Origin: Flavobacterium ammonificans
GTDB lineage: Bacteria; Bacteroidota; Bacteroidia; Flavobacteriales; Flavobacteriaceae
Assembly: GCF_020886115.1 (NCBI RefSeq)
Contig: NZ_AP025185.1
Span: 1,302,001-1,366,000 of the forward strand
Length of the DNA stretch: 64,000 nucleotides
Direction: 5' to 3'
Part shown: in pieces, positions 1-7,650 of the stretch
Layout: each line of letters starts with the position of its first letter
Position numbering within the stretch: position 1 is the stretch's first letter
Translations under genes and position numbers: made by a program
Notes under the pieces: generated by a model
Database searches by the model: none
What the model saw: the letters and a program-made list of their open reading frames with translations, nothing else
What the model was told of the DNA's origin: nothing

Positions 1-503
1 TTAACGAAAGAGATGAGCCCATTGGCTTAATGCCAAAAATGGAAGCCCATGAAAAAGCGGTTTTGCATCGTGCTTTTTCTGTTTTTGTATTGAATAGCAA
101 AAACGAAATCATGTTGCAACAACGTGCGCATCACAAATACCATTCTCCGCTTTTATGGACGAATACTTGTTGTAGTCACCAACGTGAAGGCGAAACTAAT
201 ATTCAAGCGGGTAGTCGCCGACTTTTTGAGGAAATGGGTTTTAATACGGAGCTCAAAGAATTATTTCATTTTATTTACAAAGCGCCTTTTGACAATGGTT
301 TAACTGAGCATGAATTGGATCATGTGATGATTGGCTATTACAACTATGCTCCTCATATCAATACCGAAGAAGTAGAGGATTGGAAATGGATGCCTATAGA
401 GGCAGTTAAATCCGACATTCAGAATAATCCTGATTTGTATACCATTTGGTTCAAAATCATTTTTGACGAATTTTATCATTTTTTAGAAGAACACACCCTA
501 TAA
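1..503 (+). CDS. idi: Isopentenyl-diphosphate delta-isomerase, type 1 (5' end outside window)
   Basis: Interconverts isopentenyl and dimethylallyl diphosphate in the cytoplasm for isoprenoid synthesis. The reading frame is open from base 3 and encodes the family's N-terminal NERDEPIGLMPKMEAHE stretch, so the ATG at 30 is internal and the true start lies upstream of the window. Visible hallmarks are the active-site Cys and His in TNTCCSH, the Nudix-like segment with FEEMG, and the metal and catalytic glutamates in LTEHELDHV. It lies 11 bases ahead of the pterin synthase and probably shares its transcript. Only the first few residues are missing. Confidence 0.95.
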   Translation, partial: NERDEPIGLMPKMEAHEKAVLHRAFSVFVLNSKNEIMLQQRAHHKYHSPLLWTNTCCSHQREGETNIQAGSRRLFEEMGFNTELKELFHFIYKAPFDNGLTEHELDHVMIGYYNYAPHINTEEVEDWKWMPIEAVKSDIQNNPDLYTIWFKIIFDEFYHFLEEHTL

Positions 504-514
504 AACACTTACCA

Positions 515-922
515 ATGAGAGTTACGATTTCAAGAAAAGCCCACTTTAATGCGGCACACCGATTGTACAGAAAAGATTGGTCATTTGAACAAAATAATGC
601 CGTTTTTGGGAAATGTAACAATCCGAATTTTCACGGTCACAATTACGAATTGATAGTGAGTGTAACTGGCGAGATTGATCCAGAAACGGGTTATGTAATG
701 GATGTTAAGATTCTTTCAGACATTATTAAGGAAGAAGTCGAAAACCAAATGGATCATAAAAATTTGAATTTAGATGTTCCTGAGTTTCAAGATTTAAATC
801 CCACGGCCGAAAATATTGTTGTTGTAATTTGGAATAAAATCAGAAAACGAATTCCTGCAGCTCACGACTTAGAAGTGGTTTTGTATGAAACGCCACGTAA
901 TTTTGTAACCTTTAAAGGATAA
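515..922 (+). CDS. 6-pyruvoyl-tetrahydropterin synthase / 6-carboxytetrahydropterin synthase family
   Basis: A COG0720 enzyme of 135 residues acting on 7,8-dihydroneopterin triphosphate. Zinc ligands are His15, His40 and His42, and the catalytic cysteine is Cys34. The motif is CNNPNFHGHNY, with five residues between Cys and HGH. That spacing is typical of PTPS-II (tetrahydrobiopterin-type) enzymes; classical QueD (queuosine pathway) has three. The product may therefore be 6-pyruvoyl-tetrahydropterin, although dual activity is known in the family. It sits between idi (11 bases) and the peroxiredoxin gene (2 bases), so the three are probably co-transcribed. No queuosine gene is in view. Confidence 0.9.
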   Translation: MRVTISRKAHFNAAHRLYRKDWSFEQNNAVFGKCNNPNFHGHNYELIVSVTGEIDPETGYVMDVKILSDIIKEEVENQMDHKNLNLDVPEFQDLNPTAENIVVVIWNKIRKRIPAAHDLEVVLYETPRNFVTFKG

Positions 923-924
923 GT

Positions 925-1386
925 ATGGCATTAGCAATAGGCGATAAAGTGCCTCAATTTACTGCAACAGATACTAATGGAGCTAACTTTGATAGCACTA
1001 CTATCATTGGTAAAAAGCCATTGGTACTTTATTTTTATCCAAAAGACAATACGCCAGGATGTACTGCACAAGCTTGTAGTTTTAGGGATCAATACGAAGA
1101 TTTTTTAGATCTTGGTGCTGAGGTAATTGGTGTAAGTGGCGACAGTTTAGCTTCTCATCAAAAGTTTACTAAACAATATAAGTTGCCTTTTTTACTGCTG
1201 TCTGATTCAGATAGAAAACTCCGAAGATTGTTTGGTGTTCCTACCTCTCTTTTCGGAATGTTGCCTGGAAGAGTTACTTACGTAATCGATACGGAAGGTG
1301 TTGTTCAATATGTTTTTAATAGTATGTTAGCAGGTCAGCATTTACCCAAAGCACTTGCCGCAGTAAAAAAAATAGTGGCTCAGTAA
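925..1386 (+). CDS. bcp: Thioredoxin-dependent peroxiredoxin, Bcp/PrxQ family
   Basis: A cytoplasmic thiol peroxidase of 153 residues that reduces hydrogen peroxide and organic peroxides. The AhpC/TSA fold covers nearly the whole protein. The peroxidatic cysteine lies in TPGCTAQACSFRD near residues 46-51, with the resolving cysteine five positions later, as in the alpha-helical PrxQ subgroup. No signal peptide is present. The start lies 2 bases after the pterin synthase stop, which indicates translational coupling. Identification is by motif and length. Confidence 0.93.
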   Translation: MALAIGDKVPQFTATDTNGANFDSTTIIGKKPLVLYFYPKDNTPGCTAQACSFRDQYEDFLDLGAEVIGVSGDSLASHQKFTKQYKLPFLLLSDSDRKLRRLFGVPTSLFGMLPGRVTYVIDTEGVVQYVFNSMLAGQHLPKALAAVKKIVAQ

Positions 1387-1502
1387 ACCAATAACATTTT
1401 GATTGAGACCTATTCCAGCTGCGCTAACTAAGTGTAGGTTCAATGGAAAAGCTTCAATTTTAGAAATTTACATTTCGTAGTAAGGAATAGAAAGATTATG
1501 TG

Positions 1503-1510
1503 TACTTTTG
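1503..1510 (+). promoter_or_regulatory. Bacteroidota -7 promoter element of the 88-aa protein gene
   Basis: TACTTTTG matches the Bacteroidota -7 consensus TAnnTTTG and lies 27 bases before the ATG at 1538. No clear TTG -33 box is seen at the usual distance. Its position argues that translation starts at 1538 and not at the TTG codon that falls inside this element. Confidence 0.6.
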
Positions 1511-1537
1511 CACACGCAAATTAAAATTAAAAATAAA

Positions 1538-1804
1538 ATGGCAAACGTTAAGAATTTAAAGAAAGACATCAACTACGTTTTAGGAGATATTATTGAAGCA
1601 GTATATTTATTTGAAATTTCTACTTCAGGAGTTCCTACACCTGAGACTAATGCTTTAATCGATGAAGCTATTGCGGCTTTCGATTTATTGATCACAAAAG
1701 TTAACGCTAAAAACGTTGAAAACAAAAAAGCGCATTTCAAACAAATCAATGTTGAATTGGAACAAACTGCTAATCAATTGATTGCTAAAATCAACGAATT
1801 ATAG
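1538..1804 (+). CDS. Small helical protein of unknown function
   Basis: A predicted 88-residue soluble, mostly alpha-helical, Asn/Lys/Ala-rich protein beginning MANVKNLKKDINYVLG. I do not recognise a named domain, and it lacks a signal peptide, membrane segment and cysteines. The ATG at 1538 is chosen because a -7 promoter element ends 27 bases upstream and would overlap any longer start. The gene has its own promoter and is followed by tRNA-Thr about 80 bases later. Heptad-like spacing of Leu and Ile suggests a helical bundle or oligomer. The function is unknown. Confidence 0.8.
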   Translation: MANVKNLKKDINYVLGDIIEAVYLFEISTSGVPTPETNALIDEAIAAFDLLITKVNAKNVENKKAHFKQINVELEQTANQLIAKINEL

Positions 1805-1837
1805 TCGAAAAAAACCGTAAAAAAGTGCTTATTTATT

Positions 1838-1867
1838 TTGGAAAATAGAAATTCAGAATTATATTTG
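1838..1867 (+). promoter_or_regulatory. Promoter of tRNA-Thr
   Basis: TTG at 1838-1840, a 19-base spacer, then TATATTTG at 1860-1867. This is a near-ideal Bacteroidota -33/-7 promoter and would start transcription about 10 bases before the tRNA. Confidence 0.75.
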
Positions 1868-1882
1868 CACCCGTAATACGCT

Positions 1883-1959
1883 GCCAGCGTAGCTCAGTTG
1901 GCTAGAGCAGCTGATTTGTAATCAGCAGGTCGTGGGTTCGAGTCCCTCCGCCGGCTCCA
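1883..1959 (+). tRNA. tRNA-Thr (anticodon UGU)
   Basis: The cloverleaf can be drawn directly. The acceptor arms are GCCAGCG and CGCCGGC, the D arm contains AGCTCAGTTGGCTAGAGC, and the anticodon stem CTGAT/ATCAG closes a loop carrying TGT. The T arm contains GGTTCGAGTCC, and CCA is encoded at 1957-1959. The fourth acceptor pair is A-C rather than Watson-Crick. A strong promoter lies upstream and a hairpin terminator starts right after CCA, so the gene is a single-gene unit. Confidence 0.96.
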
Positions 1960-1960
1960 A

Positions 1961-1989
1961 AAACCATAACGGAAGTTATGGTTTTTTTA
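1961..1989 (+). terminator. Rho-independent terminator of tRNA-Thr
   Basis: AAACCATAAC and GTTATGGTTT form a perfect 10-bp stem around a GGAA loop, followed by a T run. It begins one base after the encoded CCA. Confidence 0.85.
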
Positions 1990-2008
1990 TTTCATACTAT
2001 TTCACAAA

Positions 2009-2036
2009 AAAAACCGACAATTAATTGTCGGTTTTT
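2009..2036 (-). terminator. Palindromic terminator of the DUF4369 lipoprotein gene
   Basis: A 28-bp perfect palindrome (AAAAACCGACAATT and its complement) with T runs on both sides. It lies 21 bases past the minus-strand stop at 2058 and could work in both directions. Confidence 0.8.
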
Positions 2037-2057
2037 GTTTTTGTATTAATTACTCCT

Positions 2058-2768
2058 TTATTGCTGTTTTTTAATAGAAGCAATATAATCCGTCAATTTT
2101 TTCCCGTATAGCGATTTGGCTACTTTTGGTGACATTGATTTTTGAATCGTATCTAAGTATTTCAAATTGATGTCATAAATTTCAGAAAGTGCGATATAAG
2201 GAGCTACTTCATACTCTTTGTTATTGATAGCAAAATTAGCTGCGTGCAGGTACTTTCTTTTTATGTTGGATTCCTGTAAGTTGATGATTCGGTCCACTTC
2301 TTTAGCATTATTATTCTTCTGAGCATTGAATTTTTTTTCAATTAGAGTTAAATTTTCTTCTTGAAAGCGGCGATCTATCTTTTTGAAATCATAATATAAA
2401 TCTTGGTTTTTAGAACCTGTTACTTTTGCATCGGCCAAATAGTTCTCTAAATTAGTTTCAATGTTTACATTGCCAGGTTCAGCAAAAAAGTAAAGGTTAT
2501 TATCCATCGAATTGGTTACTCCTCGATCTAAGAAAAGATACAACATCTCTGGAGATTTTAATTCTATATCAGTTTCAAAACTGGAGTTTCCCTCAATTTT
2601 AATCGTATCTATTGCAACAAGTTTGTTGTCTTTTTCTCTTTGAACATATAAAGTTCCTTTTTTTAATCCTTTTATTGTTCCTGTAAGGTGGAGGTTGTTT
2701 TCTGATTTCTTTTCAGAACAAGCAAATAATAGTGAAGCGGCTACTAAAGCGATACTTATTTTTTTCAT
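2058..2768 (-). CDS. DUF4369-domain lipoprotein
   Basis: A 236-residue exported protein. The N-terminus MKKISIALVAASLLFAC is a type II signal peptide with Cys17 as the lipidated residue. Residues of about 26-125 resemble DUF4369 (LTGTIKGLKKGTLYVQREKDN), which in Bacteroidota often precedes a thioredoxin-like domain in disulfide-interchange lipoproteins. No CxxC thioredoxin fold follows here; the C-terminal half is a charged helical region. It may bind a ligand or fold as a shortened relative of those proteins. It is transcribed alone, with a palindromic terminator downstream. The domain call is fairly firm and the function is unknown. Confidence 0.8.
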   Translation of the reverse strand: MKKISIALVAASLLFACSEKKSENNLHLTGTIKGLKKGTLYVQREKDNKLVAIDTIKIEGNSSFETDIELKSPEMLYLFLDRGVTNSMDNNLYFFAEPGNVNIETNLENYLADAKVTGSKNQDLYYDFKKIDRRFQEENLTLIEKKFNAQKNNNAKEVDRIINLQESNIKRKYLHAANFAINNKEYEVAPYIALSEIYDINLKYLDTIQKSMSPKVAKSLYGKKLTDYIASIKKQQ

Positions 2769-2826
2769 GGGTATTTGTATTTTGGCGCAAAATAACGAAA
2801 ATTGTTGGAAAGCGAGTTTGAATTAT

Positions 2827-2860
2827 AAAAAAAATCCCAATCTATTTCTAAATTGGGATT
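2827..2860 (-). terminator. Terminator of the M61 protease gene
   Basis: AATCCCAAT and ATTGGGATT form a 9-bp stem with a 10-base loop. On the minus strand it is followed by a run of eight T. It begins 21 bases beyond the stop at 2882. Confidence 0.8.
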
Positions 2861-2881
2861 ATTGTAGGAAAAACTATTTTT

Positions 2882-4741
2882 TTATCCTTTTAACCAAGCA
2901 TTTTTCATATTGGTTTTAGCACTGTCAGTTGCTTTTAAACCTTCTACTTCTTCATAAGGCAAGCTTACTTTTCCAGTTAGGATTTGTTCTTTACCGTCTC
3001 TTTTGATTTTTACAGAAATAGCATCGTTTTCTTTCCAGTTTTCACTCTCGCCAATCATTTCATAAATGTTATCCAATGTGTATGCTTTATCATTAATAGC
3101 TACAATAATATCATTGGCTCTTAAATCCAATTTTTTATAGAAATCGATTAGTTCTGTATCAGGTCGTACTAAAATTTCTTTAGTGGCTTGATTAACGGTA
3201 ATGTAAGGCGATTGCCCTTTTAAGAATACGTTACCCGCTTTTTTATCATTAGTTTTAGTTACGCCCATTTTGGCTAAGAAAATCTCATAAGGAATAGGTG
3301 TTGGTCCCGATACATAAGTACTTAAAAAATTCCCTACTTCTGGATAGCTTAGTGCAGTGATTTTTGCAAATAATTCGTCGTCATTGAATGCTTTTTCTAC
3401 ACCATATTCTTTTGATAGTTGTTGCATTAAGCTCAAAATACCTCTTTCTCCATTGCTTTTTTCACGAATAATGATATCAATACACATTCCAATTAAAGCA
3501 CCTTTTTGGTACACATTTAAGTACTGCTCCTTATACGGACTCTTCAATACATTGGCACTCATAGTGGTGAATGGCATTTTATCGTCTAAGTTTTTTGCTT
3601 GTTCGATTTTTTCTGCCATACGATTTAGAAAGTCAGTTTCGTCAATTAATCCTTGATTGATTTGGAACAAATTAGCAAAATACTCCGTTACACCTTCATA
3701 CATCCATAAGTGTTGTGACATTTTAGGAGCATTGTAATCAAAGTATTGAATTTCGTTAGAATGGATTGTTAATGGGGTTAGAATATGAAAAAATTCATGA
3801 GATACCACATCAATCATTGATTTTTGTAACTCATCAAGAGGCATCATTTCAGGTAGTACAACAGTAGTAGCTGTAGGATGTTCTAATGCTCCAAATCCTT
3901 TTGCATCTTCGGGTTTCATAGACGATAAGTACAATAAAACAGAGTATTTTTTCGTAGCATTGATATCGCCTAAAAATGTTTTCTGAGCCGTCATCATTTT
4001 TTTCATTTCAGGAGTAATGCTTTCTGCTGTTACTTTTCCTGAAGGCGAATAGACTGCAATTTGAATTTCCATTCCGTTTACATTAAATGAGGTGTAATCC
4101 GGTTTGGCATACATAATTGGATTTTCTACTAACTCAGCATAACGAGGTGTATTGAAAACATCTTTGGTTGCACTGGCGTCAGTATCAATCATAGAAGTTG
4201 CTCCCCAAAGTGTCTCCGGATGCGTGATAGTAACTTGATAAGGCAAGTCTTTTTTGTCTTGGAAGTACCCTACAAATCCATGTGTGTTGATTACAAAATT
4301 AGTTCCGGCATCGATATTGGTTCCGGCAGGAGAAAAAATATCAGTTCCAAAGCTGCCGCCTTTTTCAGTGTCGAAAGTGTCATTTACCAAATAGGTAATA
4401 GTTGCTAAATTTTTAGCATTGGAAATAGACCAGGTATTGTCATCGGTTTTTGTTACCGCTAGTGCAGTTCCTTTTGCATCAAAGGCTTTAAAATCTTCTA
4501 TGTATTTTCCGTAATTATCCTCAGAATACGTTCCTGGAACAATTTTAGGAATACTATAGGTAATTTTATCCGCAGTAAATTTCGGAGATTTTACAGTCAC
4601 TTTTACTTTATCGTCTTTCACATCGATAAGGTCAATGCCTACTTTAATATCTTGTTTTGGAGTAGCCTTTTTTTGGGCGTTTGCCACTTGGTTGTTCCAA
4701 AGAAAAGCCACTAGAGCTAATGCAATAATTGATTTTTTCAT
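2882..4741 (-). CDS. M61 family metallopeptidase with PDZ domain (glycyl aminopeptidase-like)
   Basis: A 619-residue exported zinc peptidase. A signal peptide ends near NNQVANAQ (residues 1-22). Residues of about 30-200 form the beta-rich N-terminal M61 region. The zinc site is HEFFH near residue 315, with the third ligand in the downstream EGVTEYF near residue 351. A PDZ domain occupies roughly residues 515-600 and contains LRANDIIVAINDKA. M61 members cleave N-terminal Gly or Ala or act as broader endopeptidases; the exact specificity cannot be read here. The alpha/beta hydrolase gene lies 54 bases upstream on the same strand, and a terminator follows. Confidence 0.92.
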   Translation of the reverse strand: MKKSIIALALVAFLWNNQVANAQKKATPKQDIKVGIDLIDVKDDKVKVTVKSPKFTADKITYSIPKIVPGTYSEDNYGKYIEDFKAFDAKGTALAVTKTDDNTWSISNAKNLATITYLVNDTFDTEKGGSFGTDIFSPAGTNIDAGTNFVINTHGFVGYFQDKKDLPYQVTITHPETLWGATSMIDTDASATKDVFNTPRYAELVENPIMYAKPDYTSFNVNGMEIQIAVYSPSGKVTAESITPEMKKMMTAQKTFLGDINATKKYSVLLYLSSMKPEDAKGFGALEHPTATTVVLPEMMPLDELQKSMIDVVSHEFFHILTPLTIHSNEIQYFDYNAPKMSQHLWMYEGVTEYFANLFQINQGLIDETDFLNRMAEKIEQAKNLDDKMPFTTMSANVLKSPYKEQYLNVYQKGALIGMCIDIIIREKSNGERGILSLMQQLSKEYGVEKAFNDDELFAKITALSYPEVGNFLSTYVSGPTPIPYEIFLAKMGVTKTNDKKAGNVFLKGQSPYITVNQATKEILVRPDTELIDFYKKLDLRANDIIVAINDKAYTLDNIYEMIGESENWKENDAISVKIKRDGKEQILTGKVSLPYEEVEGLKATDSAKTNMKNAWLKG

Positions 4742-4795
4742 TTTGAATAATTTAGATTGGGTTATTAGTATCAGGTCTGCTGTAATTGTTACAGT

Positions 4796-5734
4796 TTACA
4801 ACGAGCGAATAAAAGTAGTAATTATTGAAGATAATTCAATGCTAATAGGTAAATCAGGATTCGTGTAAGCCGCTTTATTTTCTGCATCGTCCCCTTTTAT
4901 TTCTTTAAATACATGATTCATATTCTGAATAATATGGAGTTGAGCATTCAGTTTGGCTTGTTGTAATAATTGAGCGTCTTGCACACTTACTTGAATGTCT
5001 TTGTCACCGTTGATTAGCAGGGTTGGAATCTGTAGTTTTTTGATTTCAGTTTGCGGATTGTATTTGATCCACGAAATCATATAGGGTTGCACACTCGCTC
5101 TAAATAAAGAGGCTAGCATTTGATTTTTTAATTCGAAGGTAGTGCCGTTTTTTAGTGTTTCTAAATTTTTCTGGACTTCCTCTTTTAAGAAAGGGGCTTG
5201 CTTTTCAATTTGTTCCAACAGAACTTCATCAATAGGGCGACCCGCTCCAGCAATTGAGATGTACCCATCGGCATTGCCATTAGCTGCCACCATTCCGATT
5301 AAAGCGCCTTCGCTATGTCCTGCAACGGTAATGCTGTTGTATTTTTTTTGATTTTTGAAATATTGAATTACTGCTTTAGCATCGTCAATAAAGTTGTCGA
5401 AAGATAAACTCGCTTCGTCTAGTTTACCACTAGCCATTTGAGCAAATATTCGTTTGTCATAACTGTACACTGCAATACCATTATTGGCTAGCGCTTCGGC
5501 TAATAGTTTCAAGGAATTATTGACCAAGCCCATTTGATTGCCATCGCGATCTGTTGGACCTGAACCAGCTATGAGAATGACTAAATTTAGTTTTTTGTTC
5601 TGTTGGTTTGGAGTATACAAACTACCGTTCAATAAGGAATTTACTGTTATGTTCTCTTTAGTAAAGGCTGCAGTGACTTGCGAAAAAGAAGATGCAGATA
5701 CTATAAGGAATAATGAAATAAAGATTTTTCTCAT
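4796..5734 (-). CDS. Secreted alpha/beta hydrolase (serine hydrolase)
   Basis: A 312-residue exported hydrolase. A signal peptide covers residues 1 to about 19 (MRKIFISLFLIVSASSFSQ). The oxyanion-hole region is LIAGSGPTDRDGN, the nucleophile elbow is GHSEGA near residue 137, and the acid and histidine are likely in NGDKDIQV and NMNHVF. The S9/dienelactone-hydrolase-like pattern suggests an esterase or small peptidase, with substrate unknown. It precedes the M61 protease by 54 bases on the same strand. A short CTGTAA/TTACAG inverted repeat touches its stop codon, so the two may be only partly co-transcribed. Confidence 0.85.
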   Translation of the reverse strand: MRKIFISLFLIVSASSFSQVTAAFTKENITVNSLLNGSLYTPNQQNKKLNLVILIAGSGPTDRDGNQMGLVNNSLKLLAEALANNGIAVYSYDKRIFAQMASGKLDEASLSFDNFIDDAKAVIQYFKNQKKYNSITVAGHSEGALIGMVAANGNADGYISIAGAGRPIDEVLLEQIEKQAPFLKEEVQKNLETLKNGTTFELKNQMLASLFRASVQPYMISWIKYNPQTEIKKLQIPTLLINGDKDIQVSVQDAQLLQQAKLNAQLHIIQNMNHVFKEIKGDDAENKAAYTNPDLPISIELSSIITTFIRSL

Positions 5735-5751
5735 GGGTTTGCTGGATGTAT

Positions 5752-5779
5752 AAAAAAAACTCCTGTTGTTCAGGAGTTC
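5752..5779 (-). terminator. Terminator of the DUF2805 gene
   Basis: AACTCCTG and CAGGAGTT flank a TTGTT loop and are followed on the minus strand by a T run. It lies in the 51-base gap between the DUF2805 stop and the hydrolase start. Confidence 0.8.
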
Positions 5780-5785
5780 TGTATT

Positions 5786-6064
5786 TTAGTCTAATTTATT
5801 TTTGATATAATATTTACCATCCAATTCATCGTCAAAATCATCAATTTTTACAGGTTTTGGTTTTGGTTTGTTGGCAGCCGCTTTCTTTTTCCACATTTCG
5901 AATTTTTCTGCGGGCATTTTCTTTTTCATAATTTCTAAAACCTCTTTCTCTACCAGTCCAAATTCTTTTTTGATAATTTCAAAAGGGTTTCTTTCTTCTA
6001 GGGCTAAAGTCATCAGTTTTTCCGTCTCTTCCCAATTTAATTCTTTACGGCTACTCTTTTTCAT
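5786..6064 (-). CDS. DUF2805 / TIGR03643 family small protein
   Basis: A 92-residue soluble protein. Residues of about 8-65 match the DUF2805 pattern: a helix with LNWEETEKLMTLALEERNPF, then EFGLVEKEVLEIMKKKM and a FEMWKKK segment. This resembles a helix-turn-helix-like fold. The C-terminus is Lys/Pro-rich and then acidic. The family is widespread in marine and freshwater bacteria and has no established function. It is monocistronic, with its own terminator at 5752-5779. Confidence 0.85.
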   Translation of the reverse strand: MKKSSRKELNWEETEKLMTLALEERNPFEIIKKEFGLVEKEVLEIMKKKMPAEKFEMWKKKAAANKPKPKPVKIDDFDDELDGKYYIKNKLD

Positions 6065-6170
6065 GAGGTGAAAATAATTCAGATCAATTTAATTAATAAT
6101 TTATTTAGTTGTTTAGTTTTTAAATAGATATCAATATTAATAAAAAAAATAATGACTTCAACTTGTCCGT

Positions 6171-6983
6171 TTACTTTTTTTTCTGAAAAGGTATTTTTAA
6201 TAAATTCTTCAAATCATTGTGCTCATGAGGTTGCATATGAGTATCCACACCAAAGACAATTTCTTCCCTTGGTAAAACCTTAAAAGTGCCAAATAAGCGA
6301 TCCCAAATAGAGAAAATATTACCATAATTACTATCTGTATACGGCATCACATAATGGTGGTGTACTTTGTGCATATCTGGAGATACTATGAAGTAACTCA
6401 AATACAAATCCACTTTTTTAGGTAAAGCAATATTGGCATGATTGAATTGAGTGGCTACTACAGAAAGTGTTTGGTATAAAAAAACCAACCACATTGGTGT
6501 TCCAACCAAAAGTACTCCTAAGGTGGTAAATACAAATCGAATCACACTTTCGCCGGGATGGTGACGGTTAGCAGTAGTCGTATCTATCCAAGTATCGGTA
6601 TGGTGAATCAAATGAAAACGCCACAGTATTTTTACTTTGTGTTCTACCAAATGCACCAAATAAGCACCAATTAAATCAAGTAATAACAGCCCAACTAAGG
6701 CATAAACTCCAATTGACATTTCAGGTAACCATTGTAAAATTCCAAAATCATTATTTACCGACCAATCGGCTACTTGCAGTAAAATGAAAGCCAAACAAAA
6801 GTTAACGATGATGGTGGTTAAAGTAAAGAAGATATTAATTCCAGCATGATGAAATCTACGGTATTTAAAATTGAATAACGGAAATGCGTTTTCAATTAAC
6901 CAGAAAATAGTAATTCCGCTCACTAAAATTAAGCTTCGATGCGAAGAGGGAATGGTCGAAAAGTAGGATATAATAGTGTCCAT
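6171..6983 (-). CDS. Sterol desaturase / fatty acid hydroxylase family membrane protein
   Basis: A 270-residue integral membrane di-iron oxygenase. The start is taken at the ATG at 6983 (MDTIISYF); a longer frame would begin inside the 3' end of the dioxygenase gene. Three histidine clusters of the family are present: HLVEH near residue 114, HLIHH near 127, and HKVHHHY near 204, with HHPGE between. Four to five hydrophobic segments surround them. Members hydroxylate or desaturate lipids such as sterols, carotenoids or fatty acids; the substrate here is unknown. It follows the AlkB-like gene by 31 bases on the same strand. Confidence 0.9.
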   Translation of the reverse strand: MDTIISYFSTIPSSHRSLILVSGITIFWLIENAFPLFNFKYRRFHHAGINIFFTLTTIIVNFCLAFILLQVADWSVNNDFGILQWLPEMSIGVYALVGLLLLDLIGAYLVHLVEHKVKILWRFHLIHHTDTWIDTTTANRHHPGESVIRFVFTTLGVLLVGTPMWLVFLYQTLSVVATQFNHANIALPKKVDLYLSYFIVSPDMHKVHHHYVMPYTDSNYGNIFSIWDRLFGTFKVLPREEIVFGVDTHMQPHEHNDLKNLLKIPFQKKK

Positions 6984-7014
6984 AATTGTATAATTTGAAT
7001 TCAAATATAAACAA

Positions 7015-7650
7015 TTATTCAATTGAGCGAAAGGTTAGATTAATTCTTGTGCCAACAGGTTTAGCTGTTTTTGGAATTTGGTGTTTCCAAAAATGTTGGG
7101 TGCTTCCTTTCATCAATAAAAGGCTTCCGTGTTCTAATGTAATGCTCTTTTTTGCATCAACTATCGTGTTGTGTTTGAGTTGAAAAACCCGTTCAGCACC
7201 AAAACTAAGTGAGGCAATAATAGGGTTGTGACCCAATTCTTTTTCGTTATCGGCGTGCCAACCGTTACTGTCTTTACCATCTCTATATTGATTAAGTAAA
7301 ACGGTTGTGAATTGGCTTTCTGTGGTAGCCTCAATGTAGTATTTTATTTTTTGCAAAAGTGAATTCCAAGGCTGCGGATGCATCGTGATATTGGAATAGG
7401 AGTAGGGTTTTCCTTCATTCCCATACAAAGCAGTCAAACGCGGTTGCGGATGTGTTTTGCCGTAAATCGTAATAGTATCTTGTTGCCAAGCTATTTCTTG
7501 GAGTAATTCGGTATATATTTTGTCTGCTTGTTCTTTGTCAAAAAATTGAGGATAATATATAATCTCAGCGTCTGGCAAGTCGAGTATAAGGGGTTCTGAT
7601 TTGAAATTAAATAGCGACTCCAAAATACTAGTCTTTTTTATAATTGACAT
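7015..7650 (-). CDS. AlkB-like 2-oxoglutarate/Fe(II)-dependent dioxygenase
   Basis: A 211-residue cytoplasmic dioxygenase resembling ALKBH2/3-type DNA repair enzymes that remove N-alkyl lesions such as 1-methyladenine and 3-methylcytosine. The iron site is visible as WHADNE near residue 129 and the distal His in HFWKHQ near 187. The 2-oxoglutarate-binding arginines are in TRINLTFRSI at the C-terminus. The segment PQPRLTALYG matches the substrate-lid region. Its start overlaps the end of the EamA transporter gene by 23 bases, suggesting one transcript. No Ada-type regulator is nearby. Confidence 0.9.
   Translation of the reverse strand: MSIIKKTSILESLFNFKSEPLILDLPDAEIIYYPQFFDKEQADKIYTELLQEIAWQQDTITIYGKTHPQPRLTALYGNEGKPYSYSNITMHPQPWNSLLQKIKYYIEATTESQFTTVLLNQYRDGKDSNGWHADNEKELGHNPIIASLSFGAERVFQLKHNTIVDAKKSITLEHGSLLLMKGSTQHFWKHQIPKTAKPVGTRINLTFRSIE

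Noticed and set aside
1508..1540. Longer N-terminus for the 88-residue protein from TTG at 1508
   Set aside because: The TTG lies within the -7 promoter element, so it would be upstream of the transcript start.
6984..7022. Longer N-terminus of the sterol desaturase protein
   Set aside because: The extra residues overlap the 3' end of the AlkB-like gene and look non-homologous; ATG at 6983 gives a normal membrane N-terminus.
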